A stretch of 64,000 nt of DNA from Diphasiastrum complanatum (GCA_029204225.1 MU831980.1:1-64000); one strand, 5' to 3'. Positions 11,142 through 23,227 are shown, numbered from the stretch's first letter. Translations and numbers: made by a program. The notes: generated from the letters alone by a model not told the origin.

Positions 11142-11515
11142 GACATGAAAGATCTTGGTTCACTACAATACTTTCTCAGGATTGAGATATGGAGAGTAAC
11201 ATGAGGTCTATTTATTTCTCAAGCTAAGTATGCTCAGTGCACTTCTGGAAAAATTTGGGATGTCAAAATCTAAACGGATTTCAACTCCATATAATTGTGG
11301 ATGGAAGCTTACGAACGCCGAGGAAGATCAAGATGTGGATGAAACATTATATAGACAACTTGTTGGAAGTTTGAGCTATCTAACGACTACATGACCAGAT
11401 ACAGTATGGTCAGTTTATGGCTAAACCAAAGCAGGTTTATTGGAAAATTGTGAAGCGGATACTCGGGTATATTGAAGGTACTATACGATTTGGTATCTGC
11501 GACGAAGGGTGTGTT
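11142..11515 (+). pseudogene. Ty1/copia RT/RNase H fragment, right part of the split element
   Basis: Directly after the second GACAT the plus strand resumes copia RT: DMKDLGSLQYFLRIEI, then in shifting frames the LFISQAKYA, DVDETLYRQLVGSLSYLT and YWKIVKRILGYIEGT blocks that normally follow the YVDD region. It therefore continues the copy that stops at 6502. Stops and shifts show decay; I see nothing of it beyond about 11515. Confidence 0.75.
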
Positions 11516-11636
11516 AGGAATTAATGTTTATTTTGTCCCCTTAGGTTACAAGGCCATGCTTGCATGCTACTTTAGGGGCCTATACCATTTCAGAAAATTC
11601 TTAGACTAGTCAAACTTCTATCATGGTAGTAACATC

Positions 11637-12025
11637 TTAATGGAGCAACCCAAGTGCTTCACCAAGCACGGAATGGAGGCAAAGTTTGTCCTCTCAAGAG
11701 GAGCTTGTATGGTTTGAAACAAGCTTCAAGATCTTGGAATACAAGACTTAATCTCTTTCTTATTTCCATGGGATCACTCCTAGTGAGTATGATCCAATAT
11801 TGTACATTAGATTTCATGATAAAGGCACTGTACTTTTATTGATTTATGTAGATGACATCATTCTTAATGGGGACTATTTAGAAGGCATCGAGAAGACAAC
11901 TAGATTTATGCAAAGAGTTCAAAATGGTAGATCTAGGATCTTTGCATTACATTTTGGGTATGGAAGTGCTTAGGACATCAGATTATAGCTTTATATGTCA
12001 ATCAAAGTATGCTCTTTCATTGCCT
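11637..12025 (+). pseudogene. Second Ty1/copia RT fragment
   Basis: It starts at an EQPKCF string, the position of 'mEQPeGf' in copia RT. It continues through VCPLKRSLYGLKQASRSW, SEYDP-like residues and LLIYVDDIILNGDYLEGIEK to a degraded QDLGSLHYILG-like end near 12000. Its wording is closer to the copia copies at 15955 and 25186 than to the one next to it, so it is a separate insertion or recombinant. Both ends are truncated and no LTR is visible. Confidence 0.75.
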
Positions 12026-14399
12026 AAGCTGCGTTATGGAACATACATCTGGGAATGTTTTGAGATTAGAACGCATTTGTAAGGTAATCAAAGGCTGCAC
12101 TGAAGAGATTTAGGCTAGTTCTGTTGCTGAGTAGTGTTGTTTTCCTGTGGCTAGGACTTCTTGACCCTTTTCTTCACTTGTCTTGTGCTTTTTGATGCAT
12201 TATTGCATTTTCGCAACTTTCACCTAATTGCATGCATGTCCTTCCGACTCTGTGGTTTTTATTGCCACCATACTTATGGGCCATGATTTTCTTGTGGCCT
12301 GTTCACATAAAGTATGATGCTTGTACTTGCATCTTGATCATTCTATACGTTCCAGCACTGAAGGCACTATTTCATTATAAAATTTCAGATTTTTCTGATG
12401 CTCAGAATCAAATTTTTGAAGCTTTTATCTAAAATGTATGCAGTAAAAATTAGAAAAGTAATGTTCCGTTCAGGAGTGTTCACAATCTGTACAGAAAAAC
12501 GTTTGGAATGAGCTTGTTTTGTACCTAAGGGACTTATGGTTCTAGAAATTTTAAATATCTGCTTGGGCCAATTTAAAAAGATGTAACTTAATTTACTAGA
12601 TACTTATGTCAGCAAGTCCTTATGTAATACATCATCTGAGCCTCTATCTTAGGTTATAATGTATGATGAGAACCTATATCGAGAAAAACTTCCTTCGATC
12701 AGTTTTTATGTTAGCTTTCTGTCTCTGTGTTGTGGAAATGCTAAGTTTTGAACAAACTTACTCAGCATCCTGGTTTTTTGAATTTTGCTTGGCAAGTCAC
12801 CTTTTACTGATGTGTTTTTGCAGTTCAAAGTAGCAGTTAATTGCTAGGATGTGTAAAATTTACGTGAGAAATATTGTGAACTCTGAGAACACCAGCATTA
12901 ACTGTGATATTGTTTTCCTGCAGTCATACTAATTGATTTTACTGGCCGTATGGAGCCATTTGGCCTGTGGTTCTGGGACTATTTATGTTCTTGTCTCAAA
13001 ACAGATGGCTTGAGAGAATTGCACATCTAAGTGGTGGCTGTCTGCTTCTACTGAGCAAATTTAGGTTGAAACCTATGCTTATAAGCTGGACGCCTGCAAT
13101 TCCTCGGCCTTTCACAACTATTGCTATTTTAGAATCAGAATGCTGCCAAAATGTTGTTAAGATCAATTAATTATCTCAACATTTTTTTGCTTTTCAGCTT
13201 TATTTTTTATTGCTGGCAGGAAATGCAAGAAAGAAACACTGTCAACTTAGAATGTAATGTAAGACTTGTGAATGCTTTTTCTTTTCTGTATTTTATATGC
13301 ATTTTAACTCAAAATTATCAACACCACGTGGTTTGTAAGTATGTAGACACTAATTAGAAATGCCTGAGATCTATTATAGAGCTTTAATTCTAGAATTTGT
13401 TAGAACATTACCAACATGCAGATGATTGCTGGTCTCTGTCAGCAAGCATATATTTTAATGTGTTTCTGACGAGTTAATGTTTGGTGGTGATTGGGAGTGA
13501 CTAAGGTTCTGGTTCTGCTCTCTGTACCGGATTCTTAGAATGCATCTAAAATGTATCTAAATTTGCAACCTCATTACAAAATGCAGTTTAGCAGTTGATT
13601 TGTTGATTACAACCATGAGTGATGACCGAGGTGGGCATGGCAAGACATGAGAGTCGACCATTTTGCGAGGTAATACATTGCGAGTTTTCGTTTATCTATA
13701 TCATTGATTGGCAAGACCAACAATAAACGAGAACTCGCAATGCGCTGATTGGTATTTGTTTTCAATCCGTTTTTTGACACACCTTAAATCATCCTATGTA
13801 TGCTAGGACTCACGTCAAATTATGCAGATAGTTCACATATTTATGTTTTTACGCTGGGGTGATAGTCTTTATAAGGTCTTTTTTCAACCACAATTAAAAA
13901 ATGTGAAAATATCACTCGAATCCTTTCCCAATGTAAGGGATTACAAGATTGATCCACTTCATGATAGTAAAAGCACGAGCCTTTATGACATTTTGTTTCA
14001 GTGTTATCTCAATATGAAAGTTCCCAAAATTTTTAATCCAAGTTCACTCGCAATTATTGTGCATATTAGAATACCAATAACCAAAATGAAAACCATAAAT
14101 GCAAGAGCCTTTAACACTGATTTTCTAGTAAATCAAGACCAAAGCAAACACTTGTTCGTTGCAAAACCGTAAAATTGCTCCTAAATCCAGATGCAAATGT
14201 ACTAGTAGTGTTTCGGCATTTACGGGATACGAGTTGAAATTCACGTGAGAAAATAAATTGAACTAACACCACTCGCACTCATCATCAACATATATACTTC
14301 GTGAAGGTTGTCTACGTCTTTTTGATGTTGGTGTAGCATCATGAAGTTTCATGGCTCTGGCCACTCCATAGGGTGGCAAATGACTAACATTATGGTATC
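12026..14399. other. No gene recognised
   Basis: The plus strand is T-rich with TTTTTGCAG-like and TTTCCTGCAG-like tracts (about 12820, 12920), as in plant introns, but no exon is recognisable. A 116-codon frame at 13822-14172 has no known motif. The one structural feature is the hairpin at 13676-13742. Confidence 0.4.
13676..13742. repeat. Short inverted repeat (hairpin)
   Basis: Arms of 20 bases (13676-13695 and 13723-13742, CATTGCGAGTTTTCGTTTAT and its complement with one mismatch) around a 27-base loop. It may be a remnant of a small foldback element; no target duplication was identified. Confidence 0.7.
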
Positions 14400-14524
14400 A
14401 CACTCAAGCACAACATTGAGAACAAGTGAAGAATGCATTATACATCATCAAAATCCCATGTTTCATTTTGCTCATCTTCTTTCTCGTCTGAATTAATAAC
14501 ATTAACAAAATTGAACAATCATTT

Positions 14525-15385
14525 TTATGTTGATATAATTTGTAGCATTCGCATACCATATCTATGGGTGGCCATATCGAGGATGGCTTGATCAAAATCC
14601 ATTGCTATGCAATGTCGGTTGGTACTTTCGCATGCATAAAATGATCCTCCGCAATCTAAAAAAGGATCAACTTTCACTTCTGAAGGCTTACAAAACATTT
14701 CTATCAAGAAACGCAGGAAATGGGGGCTCTTCTCGACTCTTCACGCAGTGGTTGAGTACCACTACTATCCTTTAGACTCTCTGCTAGAGGATAGTAATGT
14801 AGCCAATGGTTAGTCGCACTATGGAAAAGGAAAGGATCGATCGAGTCACAATCATCCATAGGAATTGAAGGAGCTGAATCGACGTAGCATGCGACATAAA
14901 CAAGAAGCATACTGTGGAAAAATGGTATATAGATTGGAACTCATAAATCGATAGCTAGAAAGAAACATTGACACTGACAGAAAATCTTTTGATGTAAAAT
15001 TCACCTGAAATTCCGTCATAGTGATGCAGAATTTATCGACCCCTTACAAATTAGCATGATGTACCACATTCAATCCAGACTTTTTAGCAACTCTAACAAA
15101 TGTCGGTATCTCTGACACTCCCAAGATACTGACTGCAAGACCATCATCATCGACAATTTGATGCTTCCATCGATCTATCATCATTGTCCATACATGCACC
15201 CTTCCTATAAAACCATCTGGGATAAAACTTGTAGGAAAGTCTAGCAAAACCATGTATGCACTGTATTGCACAATTTTACCTCGTCTTGCTCTAGTCCCCA
15301 CACAAACTGTCTTCATGTGAGACAAAATAGTATGCATCTCACTAGCAGTGGTCTAAGCAGGAGCACATTTCGCAATATTGAGTAT
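14525..15385 (-). pseudogene. Decayed amino-methyltransferase-like gene (possible N4/N6 DNA methyltransferase relic)
   Basis: Two minus-strand frames look like halves of one protein. The upstream one (15385-15044) reads SEMHTILSHMKTVCVG, then MVLLDFPTSFIPDGFIGR (about 15253-15200) and LAVSILGVSEIPTFVRVAKK. The DFPTSF string sits where a DPPW/DPPY motif IV would be. The downstream one (14707-14525) reads MFCKPSEVKVDPFLDCGGSF followed by NRHCIAMDFDQAILD, close to the DPFxGxGS motif I and the following acidic strand. Motif IV before motif I is the order of beta-type amino-methyltransferases. Candidate splice borders (ATTTCAG|GTGAAT near 15008; TTTTCCACAG near 14912) lie between them, but stops and shifts interrupt the frames. 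Motif resemblance is what I see; function is inference. It could instead be a transposon-carried frame. Confidence 0.4.
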
Positions 15386-15950
15386 GTCTCCACATAGTGA
15401 ATATCTACTACAAAGAAAAAAAACATATGTTACAAGCACATAACATAGGCGAAAAAATAAAGTGTTGCACACTTATCAAATAAAAATCTCAACAAACCTT
15501 GCTTCGAAATGTGAGTGGGTAGTATGCCGGTTAAACTTCTCACGTTGTCTCGACACTCGGAGTCACAATCAAAGATGGATTCATAGACGGAGCCCCAACA
15601 TGCTCCTTCCCCTTACAACCCACTCTAGCGAAATGGTGTCTAGGCACTACATCAGGACCAAACAATTCTGTTTCTTTCAATCTACGGTCTCTAATGTAGC
15701 GCCCATCTCAATTTTCGTGTGTGGTAGGTACATCAACATCCACACTTGGAGTAGACAAAGCATGTTATGCATGCGATAACTTTCCATTTCATTTTTTGGG
15801 TGCCCAAGAACCTTCTGAAAAATCAATCCATGAGGGATTGTTTGCTCTCCCACCCACTTAGACTTCTTTTGGCACATAAATGATAATCTTCACAATACAT
15901 ACAAGTATTTTTATCTTGTCTCTGTGTCCAAAGCTTGAAGTACGATAGCA
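15386..15950. other. No gene recognised
   Basis: Short frames on both strands without family resemblance. The minus strand may hold further upstream exons of the methyltransferase-like relic, but nothing there can be identified. Confidence 0.35.
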
Positions 15951-15954
15951 TCTT

Positions 15955-17996
15955 GTCAACCTTAGTGATTGCTTCAAAAAGAAGAGAGATCAAGTTGAGA
16001 AGCAAACCAATCTAACTCTTGATGAAGATGGTATTGATGAACAAAATTCAAATGATGCTTTTGTTATGTCATCTTGCTTGTTGGCTAATCATGGAGATAT
16101 TGATCCTTGGTGGATTGATAGTATCATCATTGATGGCATTTGAAGGTGACAAGAAGGTGATCTACACGGCCAATGATGGTGAGTGTGCAATCAAAGGGAT
16201 TGGCAAAATTCTTATTTCCCTCTCTACTAATAGGAATATAAATTTGAAGGATGTTTTGTTCATTCCATCTATCACTAAGAACCTTTTTAGTGTGAGTCAA
16301 ATGCTTGACAAGGGATTCAAAGTGGAGTTTGATGGTGATGCTTGTTTGATCAAGAAGGAAGATGAATTGATTGCAAAAGGGAAGAGGCAAGGTAAGTTGT
16401 TCAAACTTGATGCTTGTGTTGTTGCTAACCAAGTTGGATATATGGCAAAAGAGCAATTGTCAATGCAAGATGTTTGGCACAAGAGATTGGAGCATCTCAA
16501 CTACAATTCATTGGAGGTGATGGCAAAGAGGCAAGTATTTTTTGGTCTTCCCAACTCTTTAACAAGCTTGAATCATGTTTGTGAGCAATGTGCTTGATCA
16601 AAGTCACATAGGTTACCTTACAAGAGATCTACATCAAGGTCAAGTAAGCTTTTTCAACTTGTGCATCGGATATTCATGGTGTTACTACAATTAGCAATGT
16701 AGGTGCTAAGATGTATGTGACTTTTATTGATGATTTTAGTAGATTTTGTTGGGTGTATCTACTAAAGAGCAAAGATGAGGTGTTTGATGTCTTTGTCAAG
16801 TTCAAGATTGCAAGGGAGGTCCAATGTTCTACAAAGATCAAGTGCTTGAGGAGTGACAATGGTGGTGAGTACATTTCTACCAAGTTCAAAGCATTTTGTG
16901 ATGCAAATGGGATCAAGAGAGAGTACACAAGCCCAAGGACACCACAACAAAATGGAGTGGCCAAGAGAAAGAATAGATCCTTATGTGAAGGAGCCAAAGC
17001 CATGAGATTAGGTGCAAATCCTCCTAAATCCTTTTGGGATCAAGCTTTGTTGTATGCTAATTTTCTATGCAATAGATGGTGGAGTGTGGTATTGGATGGA
17101 AAAACCCCTTTTGAGGTCTTGTTTGGTAGAAGGCCGAGTGTCAAGTTTTTTAAAACTTTTGGATGCATTTGGTATATCAACATCACTCTTGATGATAGGA
17201 CAAAGGATGATCCATCTTCAGAGAAAGGTATATTTGTTGGTTATAGTGAGGTGAGCAAGGCTTACAAATTTTTTATTCCTTCAACTAAGAAAACGGTCAT
17301 TGGAAGAGATGTCATTTTTTATGAGAGAAAATTTCCAATAGTTCCTTCAAGTGGTGGCATGGATTTTGGATCTAAATTCTTGATGTTGATGACATTGATG
17401 ATACTTTGGATGTTGATGCTGAAGAGCCTACTTCAAATCAAAAGCCAAGGAGGACATAAAGGCAAAGGCAACAACCTTTGAGGCTCACTTATGATGAAAA
17501 AGATAAGCAGGTTGTTGGTGGTACACACTATGCTTTCCTAACCTCTTTTGATGAACCTACATGTGTAGATGAAGCAAGACAAAAGAGGATTGGATCCAAG
17601 CAATGGATTTTCAGTATCAAGCTCTCATGAAGAATGACACATGGAGATTGGTGGAACTTTCAAAGGACAAGAAGGCAATTGGATGCAAGTGGATCTTCAA
17701 AGTGGAGACAAACCAAGATGGATCAATCAATAAGTACAAACCAATATGGATCAATCAACAAGTACAAACAAGGTTGGTGGCAAAAGGATATGCACAAGAG
17801 TACGAAATTGACTATGATGAGACCTTTGCACCCGTGACAAAGATGGTAATCATTCGGGTCATCATATCTCTTGCAACACTTTTTGGATGGGATCTATGGC
17901 AATTGGATATCACAAATGCATTCTTGAATGGTAATCTTGAGGAGGAGGTGTTTATGGAGCAACCCGACGGCTACATTTCACATGGTAAGCCTAATC
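15955..17996 (+). pseudogene. Ty1/copia gag-pol fragment (copia A), split by the element at 17997
   Basis: Domains in order: the end of the gag zinc knuckle (CFKKKRDQVEKQ, about 15970), a degraded protease region (WWIDS, about 16110), the GAG-pre-integrase block (VLFIPSITKNLFSVSQML; WHKRLEHLNYNSLEVM) and the integrase core. The core runs 16711-17230 with TFIDDFSRFCWVYLLKSKDE, RSDNGGEYIS and SPRTPQQNGVAKRKNRS. RT begins at 17603 (NDTWRLVELSKDKKAIGCKW, DYDETFAPVTKM, LDITNAFLNGNLEEEVFME). The frame is broken several times, with a stop near 16597. RT is cut at 17996 and resumes at 22100, so this copy is older than the insertion. Confidence 0.88.
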
Positions 17997-18848
17997 TGTT
18001 AGATTTCTTATGCTCAGCCTTAAAAAATCGTTCAAGTAATGAGCATCCTGAAAACAACCGAAGGCCGACAACATATTTAGGACCATCGCATTTTTTCAAA
18101 ACTTCGTTTTTCTTAAAACATTTTTGTTTTAAGACACGTTTGCACTTTCGGAAAAAAGTGACACTATCGGGAAAAATCGACATTGTGACCAAATTTCATT
18201 TTAAAGGCACTGTCGAGTTTTTTGTATTTTTCACACCTTCGGAAAAAAAAATGCAACACTGTGACCAAAATCCACTTTAAAGGCACTGTTGGGTTTTTTC
18301 ACATTTCTCTGCCTTCGCTTTAAACGAACCTTTGGGATTTTTGCACCTTCAGGATTTACATGTTTTTTCTGTTCAAGGGCACCTTCACGTTTTTCGGGTT
18401 TTTCCAACAGTGGCAGACCAACGTCACCAACTTATCATCAACTCTAAAAACAGCTGGACCGCTAAATATCTCAAGGGCGGTTACCCACTTAGTACATATA
18501 CAAATATTGGCGTAAATAGCATTCAATGCTTGTAAGATATTTTTTGAAGAGACTTGTAAATATATACTACTAGCTGAATCAAGCAATGTAAGTGTTGTTT
18601 TAACATTATACTCTAAGTTCTTCTGTAGCCAACGTTATCACACTCAGCAAGTTGAAGGTATCACTTCAAGCCATTGTACTCGCTGTTGATATTAATAAGA
18701 GTGCAATTTTTGTCTCACTATTGTATTGTTCATTTGCGCAATTTTGGAAGGATTCATCTTGAATATTTTTGCTGTTAACTGTTGCGTTTCCGTTTCTACA
18801 CGCCTATGCTCAAGCTTCCGCTACCAGTCATCCCCACGTTTTATGACA
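17997..18848 (+). repeat. 5' LTR of copia B
   Basis: Begins TGTTAGATTTC and ends TTATGACA. Contains repeated short 'AAAGGCACTGT..GTTTTT' and 'TTTCACACCTTCGG' blocks (about 18200-18390) that are largely missing from the 3' LTR. Confidence 0.88.
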
Positions 18849-18860
18849 TGGTATCAAAGC
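18849..18860 (+). other. Primer-binding site of copia B
   Basis: TGGTATCAAAGC directly after the LTR, one base from the standard initiator-tRNA-Met-type site. Confidence 0.88.
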
Positions 18861-19000
18861 AGACATTTTAGTAATCTGCATTTCTATTGCGGAGTATCAG
18901 TTTTGTTTCTACGAAGACGTCTCTCTAGTCTCTCTAGCAAACGCGTGGCCAACACTATTCCGACAATCATTGTTTCTACCAACAATTTCGTTCAACCAGA

Positions 19001-21690
19001 ATGGATCCATTATCTAGTTCATTTCTCATTGACAAATTTGATGGTGATAACTTCCAACTCTGGAAATTCAAGATGAAGGTTATACTATTAGCCAAAGAAC
19101 TGTGGGACATTGTTGATGGCACAAAGCTCAAACCAGAAGGTGATGTAGCCAGCATCACCAAGTGGAGACTGAGAGATGGCAAAGAATTTGCCATGATCAC
19201 CCTCAACATCAAGGATACTCAGATCAGCCACATGCATGCTGCTCATACTGCTAAGAAAATGCATGAAACATCTTAGCAACTCTCTACAATATCAAGGATG
19301 TTACTTTTAAGTTACACTTGAGGAAGAAATTATTCACCTTGAGGATGTCTGACGGAGAAAGTGTTTCGAGTCATCTCAACACATTCAAAAATCTTAAAGA
19401 ACAGATGACTGCAACTGGCTCAATCATAGAAGATTCCGATGCACTTATGACTCTATTAACAAGTCTACATGAAGCCTACGAAAATTAGGTAATGGCAATT
19501 TCTATCCAGGAGCACCTCACTCTATCAAGAGTAATATCGATGTTTCTACAAGAGGAGATCAAAAGATTAGCATCCTCCTCAGGCTCAGGATCAGATCCTT
19601 AAGTTCTATATTCGAAAAATCAGAAGTTTAGATCCAAGAGGTCTATACAATCAGACTATCCTGACAACAACAGAAACATGCAACGACTTGTATCAAATAC
19701 ACCATCAACTTCAGAGTCTTCATCCTTCTAGCCAAGACAGAATCTATTCTGTAAGTACTATAAGAGGACCGATCACCTTATCAAGGATTGCAGAATGCTG
19801 CAATACAACAACGAAAGCAAGCAACAGTTCCAACAACAAGCAAATGCTGCTTCTACCAGTCACTCGATCCAGCAACAGGAGGAAGATGAAGTTGCCTTCT
19901 TGACCAGAGTCGAAGAACAACATGATATCGATTCTTGGTATTTGGACTCAGGTGCATCACAACACATGACTCACCATAGACACTGGTTCCATGACTACAA
20001 GTCATACACCGATCCTACAGTTGTGCAACTTGGAGACAACTCGACTCATACTATCGAGGGCGTAGAAATAGTCAAAGTCGAATTCCAGAAAGGTGATGTA
20101 ATGTTTTTGTCCAATGTTCTTCACATTCCAAATCTTACCAAAAGCCTGATCTCAGTTAGCAAAATCACAGATTCAGTCAGAGGGTCAAATTCAATAGACA
20201 GGAGTGCTATTTTTGACGAATTTAAGAAAGTTATTGCTTTCAGTAGAAGGTGTGGCAATTTGTACAAAATCAGTCACTCCTATTCTACAAGTAATCAAGC
20301 TCTTTTTACTTCAACTTTTGAATCAACTGAGATGCTTTGGCATTTCAGATTAGGCCATTTAAATTCTAGTTGTATATAGCAAATGTCAAAACAGAATTTA
20401 GTACAAGATCTATCCTTCATTAGCAAATCAAATTCTTCATGTGAAAGTTGTATTTTCAGCAAGTATGCTAGAACTCCAGTCACTTCCAATACAGTTCGCC
20501 CTTCTAAAGGTTTGTTAGATCTTGTACACATGGACATTTGTGGTCCTATGCAGAATATTTCCACAGGGGAAGCTGTCTATTTGCTGACTATCATTGATGA
20601 CTTCTCTCGAAGGACTGCAACATATTTCTTGAAGAACAAATTTGAGACTCTCAAGTTCTTCATGTAGTTCAAGGCATCATCAAAAAAATTGACCCAAAAA
20701 AGAATCATAACTCTACACTCTGATGCAGGGGGGGAGTATTTAACTCCACCGAGTTCAAAGTCTTTTGCAAGGCCAATCGAATACATCTACAACAATATTC
20801 AGCCAGCTACTCACATCAGTCCAATGGTGTAGCTAAACGGAAGAATCGGACACTCATCGAAAGTGCCAAGAGCATGCTGGCCCATGCCTCTCTTCCAAAG
20901 AAATTCTGGACATAGGCTGTTACTACAACAACCTACCTTCAAAATGGATCCATCTTAGAGGCCCCGAATGGCAAGACACCTTATGAGGTGTGGACAGGAT
21001 CAAAGCCATCACTCACAAATATTTGAGTGTTTGAATGCATAGCCTACTCACAGATCCTTGCTGATCTAAGTAGGAAGCTGGACAACACCAGCAAAAGGTC
21101 GATTTTCATCAGCTATTCCTCAAACCATCAACCCAAAAGCTCTGAAATCTGGACTCTCAGAAGACCTTCATGAGCAAAAATGTCATTTTTGTGAAAGATC
21201 AGTTTATCGACCACAAGGGGAAAGCTACTTTGAATCATATCCTAGAATCGACACCAACAACTCCAAACAACTCAGGATTGATCAGAAGATCGACACTGAC
21301 ATTGACACTGACACTGACTCTGACAATGAGGCAATCCCTCAGCAAAACAAATTGCAACAGAGAATCAAAGTTCAACCCAGAAGATCGAACCGATCAAGAC
21401 AGCCTCCATCCCGATTTACGGATGATCTCGCCTGCTACTTTGTGCAAGAATCAAACGTTGTTTCAGAGGCAATGTCAACACTTGATGCTGATCAAGAGAA
21501 GACCAATGCATCTTTTAACGAGAATGGTTTTATTCCAAACTCGAAAGACTTGAATTTTGATTTTTAATTACCACCTTTTATGTAGATGATATGTTACTAT
21601 TTAGTAACAATCTGAATTTATTGAAGGATTCAAAATGCATGTTAGCTCTATCAAAGGAGCATCATCTCAGATTTAACGATATGTTAAAAC
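19001..21690 (+). pseudogene. copia B gag-pol remnant
   Basis: Gag starts at 19001 (MDPLSSSFLIDKFDGDNFQL, then LWDIVDGTKLKPEG) and is broken by a stop after MHETS. A zinc knuckle CKYYKRTDHLIKDC lies at about 19755. The protease active-site region WYLDSGASQHMTHH is in the frame 19795-20379, followed by GAG-pre-integrase (LHIPNLTKSLISVSKI; MLWHFRLGHLNSS). Integrase follows from 20383 (CESCIFSKYARTP; HMDICGP; IIDDFSRRTATYFLK) and then decays. At about 21515 the linker joins a mid-RT string (NENGFIPNS). A YVDDMLLFSNNLNLL piece joins the extreme C-terminus (LSKEHHLRFNDML), so two internal deletions removed most of RT/RNase H. It cannot encode a complete pol. Confidence 0.85.
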
Positions 21691-21730
21691 TAAAGTTCAA
21701 AGCTTTTTCAGGATCAACATTAACGGGGAG

Positions 21731-22094
21731 TGTTAGATTTCTTATGCTCAGCCTCAACAAATCGTTCAAGTAATGAGCATCTTGAAAACAACCGAAGGTC
21801 GACAACATATTTTGAACCTTCGCATTTTTCCAAAACTTCATTTTAAAGGCATTGTTAGGTTTTTCGCATTTTTTACATCATCGCGCTCAGCAAGCTGAAG
21901 TTATCACTTCAAGCCACTAACTCGCTGTTGATATTAATAAGAGCACAATTTTTGTCTCCGATACTATATTGTTTATTTGCGAGATTTTGTATGAATGATT
22001 CATCTTGAATATTTCTACTGCTAACTGTTGCATTTCCGTTCCTACACGGCTACGCTCAAGCTTCCGCTGCCAGTCATCCCCATGTTTTACGACA
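21731..22094 (+). repeat. 3' LTR of copia B (shortened)
   Basis: Preceded by TAACGGGGAG. It has the same start and end as the 5' LTR but is 488 bp shorter, the missing part being the central repeat-rich section. Confidence 0.88.
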
Positions 22095-22099
22095 TAATC

Positions 22100-22165
22100 A
22101 TGTGTTTTTTTTACAAAAGAGTTTGTATGGACTTAAACAAGCACCAAGGAGTTGCAGTTATATTG
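22100..22165 (+). pseudogene. copia A RT, short continuation
   Basis: With one TAATC removed, the RT frame of copia A resumes here as FLQKSLYGLKQAPRS, the next conserved RT block. Similarity ends near 22165. Confidence 0.8.
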
Positions 22166-22489
22166 AAGGAAGGGAAAGCTCCAGGAGCAATGACAAAGAA
22201 ACAAGCTAAGCAACATTATAATACGATCTTGAAATGAGAAAAATCATCTCAAAAAGTTAATTCTAAGAATGTACCACCTTTATTGGATAAAGAAAAGGAG
22301 AAGGTCAAGGATGATTCTTCCAGTCAGACTTCTCGCAAGAAATTACCATCAAGGAAGTCATCACCTTCAGAGACGAGCACATCATCTAGAAAGTCATCAC
22401 CACCATGATCGATTCCTGCCAAGAAAGTTAAACGAAGATCAATAATCATCTCTTATTAAAAGGAACAATCAGAAGAAGTCCAACATGAT

Positions 22490-22810
22490 TCAAACGCTAT
22501 ACTTTGAATGTTGTTGTGATTATGTTACTAAAGGCTCATCATGAATCAGAAGAGCAAGTACCAGAAACAAAAGAGGTCTGCGATGGACCATCCAGGACTC
22601 AGCCCATGAATCTTGCTGAAGGAGAGCCAGAGAAAATTGTTCAAGTTGGAGCTCAACTTACCCCCGATTTCAAGCATTAAGATTGTTATTGATCAAGTAC
22701 CAAAATTGTTTTGCTTGGACGTACAAGGATCTCAAAGGAATTCCTACTTCGGTTATTGAGTATACGATAGACAGATATTCGACTAGATCCAACCATTAGG
22801 CAATCTGCGC
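22490..22810 (+). pseudogene. Ty3/gypsy pol fragment (linker and RT start)
   Basis: An ESEEQVPETKEVCDG / LAEGEPEKIVQVGAQL stretch is followed, after a shift, by NCFAWTYKDLKGIPTSVIEY. This matches the conserved 'EYkDVFAWsY.DLKGIPp' start of plant gypsy RT. Everything downstream of that is missing or unrecognisable. The basic serine/lysine-rich sequence just upstream (22256-22450) may belong to the same element. Confidence 0.65.
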
Positions 22811-22875
22811 TTTTTCTAAATGATTTGATGATGTTGGCATCCGTAGTAACACGTTGAGACAATTGCCTTCCTCAA

Positions 22876-23211
22876 TTGGCTTTCGATCCAAATCTCCCGA
22901 TGGCGTCTGACAATGTTCAAGATCAATTGCCACTCGCCAGGTTATACTATCGAGCTACGATGTTGGGCGGAATGTTGGAATCTAGATTTATGGCATGGAC
23001 CACTTCAAAATGGATTGTCGGGAACAATAAGTGCTTCTTACCACACAAAAAAGATTTCAATATAGTGCGCCTGAAATTCATGGAGAAGGTGCAGTACCAT
23101 CTGATCAAGGTACGACGCGAGGCTAATCAGAGCCCAAAGTATAAATCTCGTGAGGTGTTGTGGGACCGCCACCAATTTTGCAGATATCAAGGCAACCCTA
23201 GCCCTAGTTAA
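22876..23211 (+). other. Unidentified 111-codon open frame
   Basis: Starts MAFDPNLPMASDNVQDQLPL and ends RYQGNPSPS. I recognise no family. It lies between a gypsy RT start and a putative gypsy 3' LTR, so it may be the remnant 3' end of that element's coding region. Confidence 0.25.
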
Positions 23212-23227
23212 TGAGTGGTGGGGGTAT

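Larger units (their letters stand above)
17997..22094 (+). mobile_element. Ty1/copia retrotransposon (copia B), internally deleted, inserted in copia A
   Basis: A 4098-bp element flanked by TAATC (17992-17996 and 22095-22099). Both LTRs begin TGTTAGATTTCTTATGCTC and end in GACA. The 5' LTR is 852 bp but the 3' LTR only 364 bp, which points to an internal LTR deletion. A TGGTATCAAAGC primer-binding site follows the 5' LTR and a GGGGAG purine tract precedes the 3' LTR. The coding region keeps gag, protease, GAG-pre-integrase and part of integrase but has lost most of RT and RNase H. Related copies lie at 24200-25185 and 35985-39440. Confidence 0.9.

Noticed and set aside
13822-14172. 116-codon plus-strand frame
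   Set aside because: No recognisable motif, no related flanking exons and AT-rich composition that gives such frames by chance.
15462-15779. 105-codon plus-strand frame
   Set aside because: No family resemblance, and it overlaps the strand opposite the methyltransferase-like relic.
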